64,000 nucleotides of DNA from CAWELS01 sp964468205 (GCA_964468205.1 CAYXVG010000041.1:4044-68043), one strand, 5' to 3'; counted from the stretch's first letter, positions 24,789-34,181 are shown. The notes: generated from the sequence alone by a model not told the origin. Program-made: numbers and translations.

Positions 24789-24820
24789 GCATGGCGCAAT
24801 CGCAATCCGGCATGGCGCAA
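24789..24820. promoter_or_regulatory. Two 11-base direct repeats in the 5'-nucleotidase/DUF368 divergent region
   Basis: GCATGGCGCAA occurs at 24789-24799 and again at 24810-24820, 21 bases apart, or two helix turns. A separate 6-base inverted repeat, AGGAAA/TTTCCT (24871-24887), lies just before the DUF368 start. Spaced direct repeats suit winged-helix response regulators, but binding is inference. Confidence 0.35.
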
Positions 24821-24890
24821 CATCCTTGTAAAACAAGCGGGAGGGCGCCGGCTGATCCGGTTGCTAGAATAGGAAATTTGGTTTCCTCGC

Positions 24891-25889
24891 ATGGAGCGAT
24901 CATCCGCGGTTACTCACAAGGGCGAACTGGCCCTATTCCTCGTCCGCTGCGTCATCGGGGGCGTTCTGATGGGTCTGGCCAACCTGGTACCCGGAATCTC
25001 CGGTGGTACCATGCTGCTCGCGGCCGGCGTCTATCCGTACTTCGTCGAGGGCGTCGCGGAAATGACCACTTTCCGCTTTCGCTTCCGTAATATTCTCACC
25101 CTGGGGGCAATCGGGGGCTCGGCGGCGTTGGCGATTCTCCTGCTCGCGGGAGTGATAAAAGGGCTCGTCGTGGATCACCGCTGGGTGATGTACAGCTTGT
25201 TCATCGGTCTCACGCTCGGCGGCGTGCCTGTTGTGTGGAAACTTCTCAAGCCGCCTGGGCGGCCGGCGATGGTCGGGTGCGTGGCCGGGATCGCCGTCAT
25301 GGCGGCCATGGCGATGGTCCAACCAGGCGCGGCGGGGGGCGATGAAGGCCACGCTTATGGAATGCTGCTGCTGGCCGGAATCGCCGGCGCTTCGGCCATG
25401 ATCCTGCCCGGCGTCTCGGGCGGCTATCTGCTGCTGGTTCTGGGTCAGTACATTCCCATTCTCGGAGCCGTGGACGAGGCAAAAACCGGCGTCCAGACCC
25501 GCGATTGGGCACGCGCCGCCGAGGCGATGCATGTATTCATCCCGGTCGGCATCGGAATCGTCATCGGCGTGGTGGGCGTAAGCAACCTGATGAAGATGCT
25601 CTTGGCCCGATACCGCCAGCCGACGCTCGGCGTGCTGCTCGGCCTACTTTTCGGAGCTATTCTCGGGCTTTGGCCGTTCCAGGAGGGTGTCCGTCCGCTC
25701 CCCGGGGACGTGATCAAGGGGCGCGTTACGACTACGGAAACCATCGCGAAACTGGAAGCCGAGGACTATCCGCTCGAGCGCTTCACCCCTAGTGCTGGCC
25801 AAGTGGCGAGCTCGCTCGGGCTCATTCTGGCCGGATTCGCCATCACCGCGCTCATCGCCAGACTCGGCGAGGAAAGGAAAACCTCATAA
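24891..25889 (+). CDS. DUF368 membrane protein, probable undecaprenyl-phosphate transporter
   Basis: A 332-residue polytopic membrane protein of the DUF368 family. It holds the two conserved inverted-repeat motifs, LANLVPGISGGTMLLAAGVY and ASAMILPGVSGGYLLLVLGQY. Family members (PopT) have been shown to return the lipid carrier undecaprenyl phosphate across the cytoplasmic membrane. About nine to ten hydrophobic segments are seen. The insertion around residues 270-300 (RPLPGDVIKGRVTTTETIAKLEAEDYPLE) is soluble and of unknown role. It is followed after 4 bases by a CaCA antiporter gene, which implies one transcript. Confidence 0.88.
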   Translation: MERSSAVTHKGELALFLVRCVIGGVLMGLANLVPGISGGTMLLAAGVYPYFVEGVAEMTTFRFRFRNILTLGAIGGSAALAILLLAGVIKGLVVDHRWVMYSLFIGLTLGGVPVVWKLLKPPGRPAMVGCVAGIAVMAAMAMVQPGAAGGDEGHAYGMLLLAGIAGASAMILPGVSGGYLLLVLGQYIPILGAVDEAKTGVQTRDWARAAEAMHVFIPVGIGIVIGVVGVSNLMKMLLARYRQPTLGVLLGLLFGAILGLWPFQEGVRPLPGDVIKGRVTTTETIAKLEAEDYPLERFTPSAGQVASSLGLILAGFAITALIARLGEERKTS

Positions 25890-25893
25890 GGCA

Positions 25894-26937
25894 ATGGAAC
25901 AGGCGCTCGAACAATTCTTCTCAGAGCTTCATTGGGGCTTCCTCGGCCTCGTCATCGCCGCCGCTCTGCTGTTACTTGGCCGCTCGGCTGACTGGTTGGT
26001 GGACGAGGCCGTCGCGCTATCCGAGCGCTCCGGCCTGCCGAAAGTCGTCATCGGAGCCACCATCGTCAGCCTCGGTACCACCACTCCGGAAGCAGCGGTC
26101 TCCGTCCTTGCGGCCATTCAAGGCAACCCCGGACTGGCGCTCGGTAACGCCGTCGGCTCCATCATTTGCGACACCGGCCTCATCCTGGGCGCCGCCTGTC
26201 TGATTGCCCCGCTGCGATTGAATCGCACCATCGTCAACCGCCAGGGCTGGATCCAGTTTGGCTCCGGCTGGCTTCTGGTGTTGGCGTGCGTCCCCTGGCT
26301 GAGACCCGCGGCTGCCTTTGAAACCGGCGGTAACCTGCCGCAATGGGTGGGTTTCGCCTTCCTCGCCGGTCTCGCGGTGTATATGTGGAAGTCGGTCCTA
26401 TGGGCGCGGCGGGATTCCTCGCTCCCCGGCGTCGAGGGACACGAGGGCGATGCCGGCGCTCCGCTGCTCGTCATCCTGCTCAAACTTGCCGCCGCCGTCG
26501 CGCTGGTGGTTCTCTCGGCGAAGATCTTGATCCCGGCGGTCGCCGAGGCCGCCACGCGCCTCAATGTTCCCGACAGCATCATTGCCGCCACGCTGGTCGC
26601 CTTTGGCACGTCTCTGCCCGAGTTGATCACCGCCGTGACCGCCGCCCGCCGAGGTCACGGAGACCTCGCCGTGGGCAATATCGTCGGCGCGGACATCCTT
26701 AATGTCCTCTTCGTCGCGGGCGCCGCCGCCGCCGTCACATCGGGAGGCCTCGACGCCAGCCCAAATTTTTTCCTTGTACTCTTCCCGGTGATGATTTTTA
26801 TCCTCGCGGTGTTCCGCGTCGGGATATTCTTCTCCGGGGACTATCTGCGCCGCCCCTTCGGCATCGTGTTGCTCGCCACCTACGGCTTCTACATGGTGAT
26901 CAGCTACCTTACTTCGGGCGGCGTTCCGGACCATTAG
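25894..26937 (+). CDS. CaCA-family cation/proton or sodium/calcium antiporter (YrbG type)
   Basis: A 347-residue membrane protein with the two alpha repeats of the family. The first is GATIVSLGTTTPEAAVSVLAA... GNAVGSIICDTGLILG and the second AATLVAFGTSLPELITAVTAA... GNIVGADILNVLFVAG. The acidic residue is Glu in both (TPE, LPE), as expected for ion binding. About ten transmembrane segments are visible. The ATG at 25894 is chosen because a longer frame would overlap the DUF368 gene. Its 3' end overlaps the convergent phosphodiesterase gene by 29 bases. Confidence 0.9.
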   Translation: MEQALEQFFSELHWGFLGLVIAAALLLLGRSADWLVDEAVALSERSGLPKVVIGATIVSLGTTTPEAAVSVLAAIQGNPGLALGNAVGSIICDTGLILGAACLIAPLRLNRTIVNRQGWIQFGSGWLLVLACVPWLRPAAAFETGGNLPQWVGFAFLAGLAVYMWKSVLWARRDSSLPGVEGHEGDAGAPLLVILLKLAAAVALVVLSAKILIPAVAEAATRLNVPDSIIAATLVAFGTSLPELITAVTAARRGHGDLAVGNIVGADILNVLFVAGAAAAVTSGGLDASPNFFLVLFPVMIFILAVFRVGIFFSGDYLRRPFGIVLLATYGFYMVISYLTSGGVPDH

Positions 26938-28753
26938 CCACTCCCCCAGCGGCGAGAGGCGAGCGGCCTTCCGAGTTTTTTGGCGGGTCTATTCCGAGCA
27001 GGTCCGCCACCAGCGGGGCGATGTCAATCGAGCGAAGCAGCGGCCACTGCGCTCCCCGCTCGAGCCGCGGCCCGGCGCCGGCGAGTATGGTGCGCATATC
27101 GGGCCGGACCGGAGACAAGCCGTGCGTGCCAAACGGGTGTCCGGCAGCTTCGACCATTGGGCCGGCCGCCGAATCCACCGCGGCGTAGCCGGGCCGCAGA
27201 TCGAAAGTGAGGTCCGCGGTCAAATGCCCCGCCCGTTGGGCAACGCGCTCTATCCTCGTCACCACCCGCTCGCCGGTTTCCGGATCGCGAATCGACGCGA
27301 GCGCCTCCGTCACGCGCGCAAGCGTCTCTTCCCGCCGCAAGGCCTCCACGGCGCCACCCACCCAGTCGCCGCCATTGAGCAGGATCGAATACCGCAGGTG
27401 AACGGCATCACCATCGAGACCGTGCCGCGCCAGCGCCTGGTCGATCTTCACCACTTTCGAGACGGCAGCCATGCCGTGATCGCCCGTCACGAGGATGTGG
27501 TCTTCCGCACCGGCCAGCCCGGCCAGCGTCTCCAGCCTCCGGTTGATCAGGCGGTATGCCCAGCGCCGCGCATCGTGCAGCTTCTCGCGCGAATCGGCGG
27601 AGAGGCTTTCCGGAGGCGTGCGCACCAAGCCGAGCCACGTGTGGTCCACCTCGTCCGGGTAGGGAAAGTAATCGAGCAACAGCCGGGGCTGGTAGTGTTC
27701 CCAGAGCCAGCGGCTGTGCCGGTTGAACTGCCGGGTGATCAATTCCACGACCTCCAGGTAGCGGCGCTCGGCCACGCCGGTCCCTCCGGATAATAGCGCC
27801 GGGCCGAGACGCCCGGAGCGGTACAACTGGACCGGCCCGTTTGGCAGGAACGGTCCGGTTGCGGACACCATCTCCTCGAGCGCTTCGTTCGCAGTCCGCT
27901 TCCCGTCGTGAAGACCGGACTCCTGGATCACGCTCTGGAACAGCAGAAAGTCTGAACCGCCCGGCGCGAATTCGAAGAGCCTGAAATAGACCGCCGACAC
28001 TCCATTCACCGGCAGAGGATCGCTGAAATGGCGCGCCAGCGGCCGGTCATTTGCGTACCCCTCCTCGAGCGGCGCCGCCGCCACCGAAACCCGCGGGCCA
28101 GACTTGTCCAACGCAACCCAAATCGCCTGCTCAACGATTGCCGCGTGGAATGACACCTCACCCGCCGTCCAACCAAAACAGCGCGCCGGGGCGGGTAACG
28201 CCGGCGTCCACCCGTCGCACTCTGTCCACTCCACATCAGCCTTTCGCAACGCTTGGTGCGGCGCCAGCCGCTTCGTCTGATAGCCGTTGACGACCACCGG
28301 CGGCGCGCTTGCCTCCGGCGCCGTGTTGCCCGGCAGGAACGGGTACGCCTGGGTGGCCTGGTGCGCGACGGCCGGCACACCTTGCCGTCCCGCGGTTACC
28401 CACAGCGGCTCCGCCAGCAATGACTCCGCCCGGAATCCGTTGCGCCGCTCCCTCACCGTGCGGCCGCTCTTCGCCGGGTACGGATTCGAATTGTAGAGAA
28501 CGCCGTTGTGATAGGTTCCGGTCCATATGGCCGCATGGGAATTCGCCGTGGTACTTGGCGCCGCCGGGAGGACCCCGGCAGCCGACACTCCCCGCGCGGC
28601 AATCCCCTGCAGCGCGGTCAACTCCGCCGCCACCGGGTCATCATTCACGATCTGTTGCCCGAGGCCGTCGAAGGAGACCAGAATCAGCCGGTCCTCCGCC
28701 CCCGCGCCGCAGGCCGCCAACAGAACCGTGATTGCAACAACAAGAGTCCGCAT
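26909..28753 (-). CDS. Type I phosphodiesterase/nucleotide pyrophosphatase-family protein
   Basis: A 614-residue alkaline-phosphatase-superfamily enzyme, exported (MRTLVVAITVLLAACGAGA, possibly a lipoprotein at Cys15). Metal and nucleophile segments are LVSFDGLGQ, PSTTANSHAAIWTGTYHNGV (Thr nucleophile), DYFPYPDEVDHTWLG and LVTGDHGMAAV, with a later HPFGTHG. A 250-residue insert between the nucleophile and the PDE motif is unusual in size. The ATG at 28753 fits the signal peptide; longer starts do not. Likely substrates are phosphodiesters or phosphonates; none can be fixed. It lies 3' of the arylsulfotransferase-like gene on the same strand, about 100 bases apart. Confidence 0.85.
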   Translation of the reverse strand: MRTLVVAITVLLAACGAGAEDRLILVSFDGLGQQIVNDDPVAAELTALQGIAARGVSAAGVLPAAPSTTANSHAAIWTGTYHNGVLYNSNPYPAKSGRTVRERRNGFRAESLLAEPLWVTAGRQGVPAVAHQATQAYPFLPGNTAPEASAPPVVVNGYQTKRLAPHQALRKADVEWTECDGWTPALPAPARCFGWTAGEVSFHAAIVEQAIWVALDKSGPRVSVAAAPLEEGYANDRPLARHFSDPLPVNGVSAVYFRLFEFAPGGSDFLLFQSVIQESGLHDGKRTANEALEEMVSATGPFLPNGPVQLYRSGRLGPALLSGGTGVAERRYLEVVELITRQFNRHSRWLWEHYQPRLLLDYFPYPDEVDHTWLGLVRTPPESLSADSREKLHDARRWAYRLINRRLETLAGLAGAEDHILVTGDHGMAAVSKVVKIDQALARHGLDGDAVHLRYSILLNGGDWVGGAVEALRREETLARVTEALASIRDPETGERVVTRIERVAQRAGHLTADLTFDLRPGYAAVDSAAGPMVEAAGHPFGTHGLSPVRPDMRTILAGAGPRLERGAQWPLLRSIDIAPLVADLLGIDPPKNSEGRSPLAAGGVANGPERRPK

Positions 28754-28855
28754 AAACAAAACCTCATTGTCTCCACGCGTCGTTACAGCCAGATGAACCC
28801 GCCGCGGGCAACTCGCCAGGCTGGTCAAGCCGGCCCGGACGCCCCACCGGCCAGT

Positions 28856-30889
28856 TCAGAAAGATACGCTCACTGGATTAGCGGTTAGCGTTCCGACCGC
28901 AATCACCAGCGTCACTTCTCCCCGCCCCGCGAGCCCCGCCGGGAGCGGGCCGATGTTCACCTGATCCAGTCCCGCGAACTCGCTTTGGGGCGCCGCTCCG
29001 ATTACCGGCACGTCCACCCCGTCGATCGTGGCGGTTAACAACTCCCCTGGAACCGCGCCTCTAATGCCCGTCCCGAACACCAGCAGGTAGACGTCTCCCT
29101 CCAGCGGAATCGGCATCGTGACCCATGCCTGCTTCGCGGCATCATGCTCGAACGCCGGAAGAACTGTTTGGCTTCCGTCCTCCTCCGCGCGAACCGCCAC
29201 AATCAAGCCGGCGCCACTGCCGGAAGAATCTGCCGTGAACAGTCCCGGCGCGATTGCCGCAATCCGCAGCCCTCCGCTCGCAACCGACTGCTGCCCGGAG
29301 ACAATCTTCCACTCCGCCTTCCCCGGCGCGATCGCCTCGGGCACGAGGAAGTTTACTTGGGTCGGAGAAACGAAGAACAATGGCGCTGGGTGAACCGTTC
29401 CCCCGGCATCTGTGATTTCGACGCGAAGCCCGCCCAACTCCGTAGGCAACGGCTGCTGCCCGGCGGCAGCGGTCTCCGCCGCCAGTCCCGTCCCGAAGGC
29501 GGCCGCGATGGAGCCCGGCGCAGCGGAGTTCAGCCGGTAGCTGGCGGCGTTGACAATGGCCGCCGCGCCGCCTTCCAAATTGCGGCCCGCGAAACCGGCG
29601 TAATCCGCCCCATAGCGGTCAGCCCGGAAGAAGATCGACCGGCCGGTGTCGGAAAGCGGTACAAAGTACGACCACACGATCTCCCCTGCCGCCGTTACCT
29701 CGAACAGGTGGCCGGAAGCCCCCGAGGAGATTAAGGTGTTGCCATTCGGCAGCCGCTGCGCTCCTGAAATGTTTCGCGAGAAAAACTCTTCCGGCACCGG
29801 CGCCTGATAGCTCCACACCGGCGCCGCGGGGCCGTACGCTGAACCTTCTTCCAGCGCGTATCCGCCCGCCGCCTCCACCGGCGGGACGATTTCCACCACC
29901 GATGACCACTGCCCCTCGGGACGGTTACCTCCGTTCACGAACACCAGGATGTTCCGTGCGCCCGGCAGTGGCGGCTCAATCCACTCCGTGTCATGGAGCG
30001 CGAAGAACTGCTGGTCCGCCTGAGTGCCGGCTCCGTAGGTTCGCGGATTGCCCCAGCGATAGAGCAGGCCGCCTCCCTTGCCCGAACGGCCGCCCGTACT
30101 GCCCGCCGCCTCCTCGGTCGTCGTCGAGTGGTCGATCACCCAAAGCTCGTCGAAGCCGAGTACGCTCAGCAGAATCTCGTCCCGCTCGGCATTGTAGTCG
30201 ATCGAGTTGATGTGATTCCAGTCGGCGTTCGGACGAAGGCGGAAGTAGTTCAGGTCGATCCTCTCCGGGTGCTCCGCGGGATCGCCGAAGTTGGGCTTCG
30301 AGGGATCGTGGTTCTGAATCAGGTGATCCCATGCGTGCCACTCCCAAACGATCCGTCCGCCCGAGCGCCCGGCGGGCTGCACCTCGATGATGTGGTCCGG
30401 CCACAGCGCCCCCCCGCCGAGCAGTGCCGGATCACGGCCGGCGGCGATCGCTTCCTCCGCGCTTTTAAACTCCCACGCAATCATGAGCACATTGCCGTTC
30501 GGCAACCATTCGACGTCGTGGTGGAGGTGAAACCGTTCGCTCGCGTACTCGAATTCCCAAATCAGCTCGCCCTCCCAGGAGTACCGCTCCACCCGCCCGG
30601 ACGCTCCACCGCCGCGGAACACTGTGTTCTCTCGCAAATCCAGCACTGCCGGCCGCAATAGCGAGCCGTCTTCGAGCAGGTACACCGACATGCCGGGCGC
30701 GAAGTCGCTCTGCCACGTGTGGATCACCTCGCCTTCGTTGTTCACAAGAAAGGTGGTGGTGGATGTCATCGGCGCGATCAGCGTGAAACCCGGCCAAGCC
30801 TCCGGTTCGTTCACCACTACGCCGGACTGAGCAGCCAGCGCCGCGCACATGAAGAGACCGGCACAGGATGGCAGCACCCCTCGAAGCAT
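28856..30889 (-). CDS. Arylsulfotransferase-like propeller protein with Solibacter C-terminal domain
   Basis: A 677-residue exported protein. Residues about 25-430 look like the arylsulfotransferase (ASST) beta-propeller: GEVIHTWQSDFAPGMSVYLLEDGSLLR, HHDVEWLPNGNVLMIAWE, NHINSIDYNAERDEILLS, GAQRLPNGNTLISSGASGHLFEV. Residues about 450-677 (IVNAASYRLNSAAPGSIAAAFGTGLA... PLFFVSPTQVNFLVPEAIAPG) match the TIGR03437-type domain known from Solibacter secreted proteins. Family ASSTs move sulfate between phenols in the periplasm. The catalytic His was not placed with certainty, so activity is open. Three sulfatases nearby make a sulfur role attractive. Confidence 0.8.
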   Translation of the reverse strand: MLRGVLPSCAGLFMCAALAAQSGVVVNEPEAWPGFTLIAPMTSTTTFLVNNEGEVIHTWQSDFAPGMSVYLLEDGSLLRPAVLDLRENTVFRGGGASGRVERYSWEGELIWEFEYASERFHLHHDVEWLPNGNVLMIAWEFKSAEEAIAAGRDPALLGGGALWPDHIIEVQPAGRSGGRIVWEWHAWDHLIQNHDPSKPNFGDPAEHPERIDLNYFRLRPNADWNHINSIDYNAERDEILLSVLGFDELWVIDHSTTTEEAAGSTGGRSGKGGGLLYRWGNPRTYGAGTQADQQFFALHDTEWIEPPLPGARNILVFVNGGNRPEGQWSSVVEIVPPVEAAGGYALEEGSAYGPAAPVWSYQAPVPEEFFSRNISGAQRLPNGNTLISSGASGHLFEVTAAGEIVWSYFVPLSDTGRSIFFRADRYGADYAGFAGRNLEGGAAAIVNAASYRLNSAAPGSIAAAFGTGLAAETAAAGQQPLPTELGGLRVEITDAGGTVHPAPLFFVSPTQVNFLVPEAIAPGKAEWKIVSGQQSVASGGLRIAAIAPGLFTADSSGSGAGLIVAVRAEEDGSQTVLPAFEHDAAKQAWVTMPIPLEGDVYLLVFGTGIRGAVPGELLTATIDGVDVPVIGAAPQSEFAGLDQVNIGPLPAGLAGRGEVTLVIAVGTLTANPVSVSF

Positions 30890-30945
30890 ATCTACATCGT
30901 AACGGACGCCCCAGCATCGCCGGGACCGGCCGTTCCTGTTCCCCG

Positions 30946-32358
30946 CTACTTCGGCCAGGGATACGAATTGTCGCCCGCCGCCGGATCAACCGGGCCCTGG
31001 GGCAAGGTCTTCCGCCACGCCTCCGCCCTCTCCCGAAGACGCTTCACCTCCTCGGGATGCGCACCCGCGAGGTTATTCAGCTCTGACGGGTCGGCGGGAA
31101 CGTTATAGAGTTCGGTCCGCGAACCGTCCGGATTGAAAAGCAGCTTCCAGTCTCCATCCCGGATCGCCACCATCGGACTCTTGTGCAGCACATGATCGTA
31201 AACCGGGAAGCGGTTCTCCCAGAGCAGTTCCCTGCTCCGCCTCACCTGCTCGCCACGGAATGCCGCGGAGAGATCCTCGCCGCGAATTCCCGCGCCACCG
31301 GGCGGCGCCACTCCCGCCAGGCTAAGGAACGTCGGCAGCAGATCGACGCCGCCGACGACCGTCGCATCGTTGACCGCCCCTGCCGGCGCGCGCGCCGGCC
31401 AGCGGACGATGAACGGAGTGCGAATGCCGCCCTCGTAGAGCGACCGCTTGATGCCGCGGAACGGTCCGTTAGACGCCGCCCCGCCGTAATGGGAGACGAA
31501 GGGAATCAGCCCGCTCTCCGGCCCGTTGTCGCTCGAGAAGATCACCACCGTGTTCTCGCCCACCCCGAGTTCATCCAGCGCGTCCAGGATGCGGCCGATG
31601 TGCTTGTCCAAATCTGTCAAGACGCCATAGTAGACCTGCATCGCTCCCTTGTGATCGCCCCAGCGCGGCGAGAGCCCGGCGTACGGCGCCATCATCTCCT
31701 CGGTGGGATGCAGCGGCGAATGAGGATCGTAAAACCAAGCGTTGATGTAGAAGGGGCGTTCGCGGTTTTCCTTGATGAACCGGATCGTATCGTCGGCAAT
31801 CCGCTCGGACGAGCGAACGCGCCCGTCCGGCCCGCGGATACTGCGGTCGTAGCGGTCAATCCCGTAAGCTTCCGGGGGAGGCCCTGTTTTGGCGGAACCC
31901 AAGTGCCACTTCCCGAAATGCCCCGTGGCGTAGCCCGCGTCCCGCAAGAGCCGCGTCACTGTCGGCACTTCCGGATCCATGAAATCGACGCAGCCGCGCT
32001 TCCGGTTCAGTTCCTCGCCGCCCAGGTAATCGTGGATCCCGAGTTCCCCGGGAAACCGCCCCGTCATAACGCCGGCCCGGCTCGGCGAGCAGACCCCGCT
32101 CGCCACATAAAACTGCGTGAACCGGATCCCCTCGGCCGCCATACGGTCGAGATGGGGCATCTTGAGTTCGCCGCGAACAATCCAGCCGCCGTGCGCATTC
32201 ACGTTCCGGTGGCCGTAGGCCGGCACGTCTCCCCATCCCAGGTCGTCGGCGAACAAGAAGACGAAGTTCGGCCGCACCCCTTCCTGAGCCTGCATGCCGG
32301 CGGCGATAAGGAGAGCGAGCGCGGGAATACAATACAAGCGGTAACTTGGAAAGTGCAT
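30946..32358 (-). CDS. Secreted sulfatase (formylglycine type), second of three
   Basis: A 470-residue S1 sulfatase with a signal peptide (LALLIAAGMQAQ). NFVFLFADDLGWGD, CSPSRAGVMTGR (Cys90 is the formylglycine precursor), HFGKWHLGS and IFSSDNGPES are the active-site motifs. The architecture is close to arylsulfatase A / N-acetylgalactosamine-6-sulfatase types. The ATG at 32358 shares one base with the stop of a small membrane-protein gene (TGATG), so the two are translationally coupled; longer starts would overlap that gene further and lack family similarity. Confidence 0.93.
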   Translation of the reverse strand: MHFPSYRLYCIPALALLIAAGMQAQEGVRPNFVFLFADDLGWGDVPAYGHRNVNAHGGWIVRGELKMPHLDRMAAEGIRFTQFYVASGVCSPSRAGVMTGRFPGELGIHDYLGGEELNRKRGCVDFMDPEVPTVTRLLRDAGYATGHFGKWHLGSAKTGPPPEAYGIDRYDRSIRGPDGRVRSSERIADDTIRFIKENRERPFYINAWFYDPHSPLHPTEEMMAPYAGLSPRWGDHKGAMQVYYGVLTDLDKHIGRILDALDELGVGENTVVIFSSDNGPESGLIPFVSHYGGAASNGPFRGIKRSLYEGGIRTPFIVRWPARAPAGAVNDATVVGGVDLLPTFLSLAGVAPPGGAGIRGEDLSAAFRGEQVRRSRELLWENRFPVYDHVLHKSPMVAIRDGDWKLLFNPDGSRTELYNVPADPSELNNLAGAHPEEVKRLRERAEAWRKTLPQGPVDPAAGDNSYPWPK

Positions 32359-32588
32359 CACTGCCCGGTAATGATAACGGATTCCTCGTCCGAATCGGGC
32401 CCGCCCGTGATACTCACGGTGAACAGCACCGCTCCGAATACCAGCAACACCGCGAAGACAATGACGAACCACACTCGCCGGCGGCGCTCATCCGCCATCG
32501 CATGAAGGCGGCGCCGTTCTAACCAGTATTGCCGCGAAAACGGCCGGATCGGTTCACCGCCCGCCATACGGCCTATTCTACCCTCCAT
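32358..32588 (-). CDS. Small single-span membrane protein coupled to sulfatase
   Basis: A 69-76 residue protein with a basic N-terminal half (RQYWLERRRLHAMADERRRR) and one hydrophobic span (VWFVIVFAVLLVFGAVLFTVSI), then a short acidic tail. The positive-inside rule puts the N-terminus in the cytoplasm. I know no family for it. Support for its being real is the one-base TGATG overlap with the sulfatase start. Two starts are possible (32588 or the next Met at 32567). A role in sulfatase export or anchoring is conjecture. Confidence 0.55.
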   Translation of the reverse strand: MEGRIGRMAGGEPIRPFSRQYWLERRRLHAMADERRRRVWFVIVFAVLLVFGAVLFTVSITGGPDSDEESVIITGQ

Positions 32589-32654
32589 GGTTCAAAGCAG
32601 GTTCCAAACCAGCATTACCCCGCCCGGTTTCCATCGCCGCCATAGAATTGGTAG

Positions 32655-34181
32655 TTGCAGTTGTTCCGGAATATCCTCTTCATCACCGCCGGCGCAACCG
32701 GCGGCGTACTCGTCTGCCGGGCGTTATTCGGACCGTTCCTGCTTGGCCCCGTTCCGGTCAACTCGCCCCTGAACGCGCAAAGCGTCTTCGGCTTGGCCTG
32801 CATTCTGTTGGTCACAACCGCTCACCGCGGCGGCTACCCCTCTGACGAGATCCTTCCACGGTTTATTCTGCCTTCCGTCCTGATCCTTACGGCGGCCGCC
32901 TATCTCCCCGCTCTTTCCGTCGGCCTGCTCGCCGACGACTACTGGCTGCTTCATGACACCAGCCGCTACCTGCGGGACTTCCCCTGGCAGCAGGGAGACG
33001 ATTTCTTCCGTCCCGTCGGCGTTTTGCTCTTCGCCGCCGCGGCTCCTCTGCGGGACGCGACCGGCAACGCGGGTCTGCACCTCCTCGGCGTGACGCTGCA
33101 CCTGGCTGTAACGACGCTGGTCTTCTGGCTGGCCCGCCGCCTCGGTGCGAACGAGTCCGCCGCTTTCGTTGCCGCGGCGCTATTCGCGCTTCACGGATCT
33201 CGCCCCGAAACCGTCATCTGGGTCGCGGGTTGGATCGGCGCGCTCGCGGCGATCTTCCTGCTCCTCGCCTGCCACGCCTTCTTGCGGGACATCGAGTCGC
33301 CATCTGCCTGGACCACGGCCGCGTGGCTGCTCTGCGGCGCGCTCGCCATGTGGACCAAGGAAACCGGATTCTCGCTGCCACTTCTGTTCACAGTGCTAGC
33401 GGCCTGGAAAGGCCATATCCGGCTTAACACCCTTCCACGCCTCGCGGCCGCCTATCTACTCACGGCAATTCTCTTCGTCGACCGGTGGGTGCGCCTTGGC
33501 GGTATCGGAGGCTACGAAGACGTCTTCCGCCCGCTCGGCTACCTCAAAGTCTTCGCCCTCCGGCTCTGGGCAGCTCTCTTCTTCCCGTTGAACTGGAGTG
33601 TCGAACCCGGCCTCGTTCTGTCGGTCTCTCTCCTGGCCGCCGCGGCCGCGTACCTCGCGCTGGCCCGATCCTCCCCGCCCCGCCGGAAAGCCCTCTTCGC
33701 TCTCGCTTTCACCGTCGCCTCGGCGCAGCCGGCCGCCGTCCAGCTCCTCGTCGGCGCGAACATGGAGAAGTCCCGTTCGCTCTACCTGCCTTCCATCGGA
33801 TTCTGCTTGCTGATCGGCTTCGCCATTTCGGCGATACCCTCTGTTCGCGCCCGCCGCGCGGCGGCAGCCGCCCTCGTCCTCTCGCACTTTGCCATCCTCC
33901 AACACAATCTCGCCATCTGGAAGCGGGCCTCCGAGCTTTCCGCCCACGTCTGTGAATCCGTCGCGAGCAGGATCCCGCCCGAAACACTCGTCATCGTGGC
34001 GCATGACTTCCCGCGCATCTGGAATGGCGTCTATCTCTACCAACACGGCTTCAAGGAGTGCGTCGAACAGCACCTCCCGGCTCCGCTCGAGGCGGTTTTT
34101 GTCTCTCCGGCCGCTCCAGTCGGCGAAGGCGTTGAGGGAGTCCACCATCTCCAATGGGACGCCTTCGCTCCAGACCGCTGA
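32655..34181 (+). CDS. GT-C-fold membrane glycosyltransferase-like protein
   Basis: A 508-residue polytopic membrane protein with about 11-12 spans. Between the first spans it has LLADDYWLLHDTSRYLRDFP, an acidic loop like the catalytic DD/DE of GT-C enzymes. FALHGSRPETVIWVAGW and KETGFSLPLLF resemble the TMTC/PMT-type region. The C-terminal 90 residues are soluble and periplasmic. A polyprenyl-phosphate sugar is the expected donor; the acceptor is unknown. The start is a TTG at 32655 with no strong ribosome site, so the true N-terminus could be a few codons further in. Neighbouring cstA is 83 bases downstream. Confidence 0.75.
   Translation: MQLFRNILFITAGATGGVLVCRALFGPFLLGPVPVNSPLNAQSVFGLACILLVTTAHRGGYPSDEILPRFILPSVLILTAAAYLPALSVGLLADDYWLLHDTSRYLRDFPWQQGDDFFRPVGVLLFAAAAPLRDATGNAGLHLLGVTLHLAVTTLVFWLARRLGANESAAFVAAALFALHGSRPETVIWVAGWIGALAAIFLLLACHAFLRDIESPSAWTTAAWLLCGALAMWTKETGFSLPLLFTVLAAWKGHIRLNTLPRLAAAYLLTAILFVDRWVRLGGIGGYEDVFRPLGYLKVFALRLWAALFFPLNWSVEPGLVLSVSLLAAAAAYLALARSSPPRRKALFALAFTVASAQPAAVQLLVGANMEKSRSLYLPSIGFCLLIGFAISAIPSVRARRAAAAALVLSHFAILQHNLAIWKRASELSAHVCESVASRIPPETLVIVAHDFPRIWNGVYLYQHGFKECVEQHLPAPLEAVFVSPAAPVGEGVEGVHHLQWDAFAPDR

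Noticed and set aside
23701..24789. A 362-codon forward frame opposite the 5'-nucleotidase
   Set aside because: Antisense to a gene with all metal motifs; no recognisable domain.
31183..32505. A 440-codon forward frame opposite the second sulfatase
   Set aside because: The reverse strand holds a complete sulfatase with all motifs; the forward frame is low-complexity Arg/Ala/Pro.
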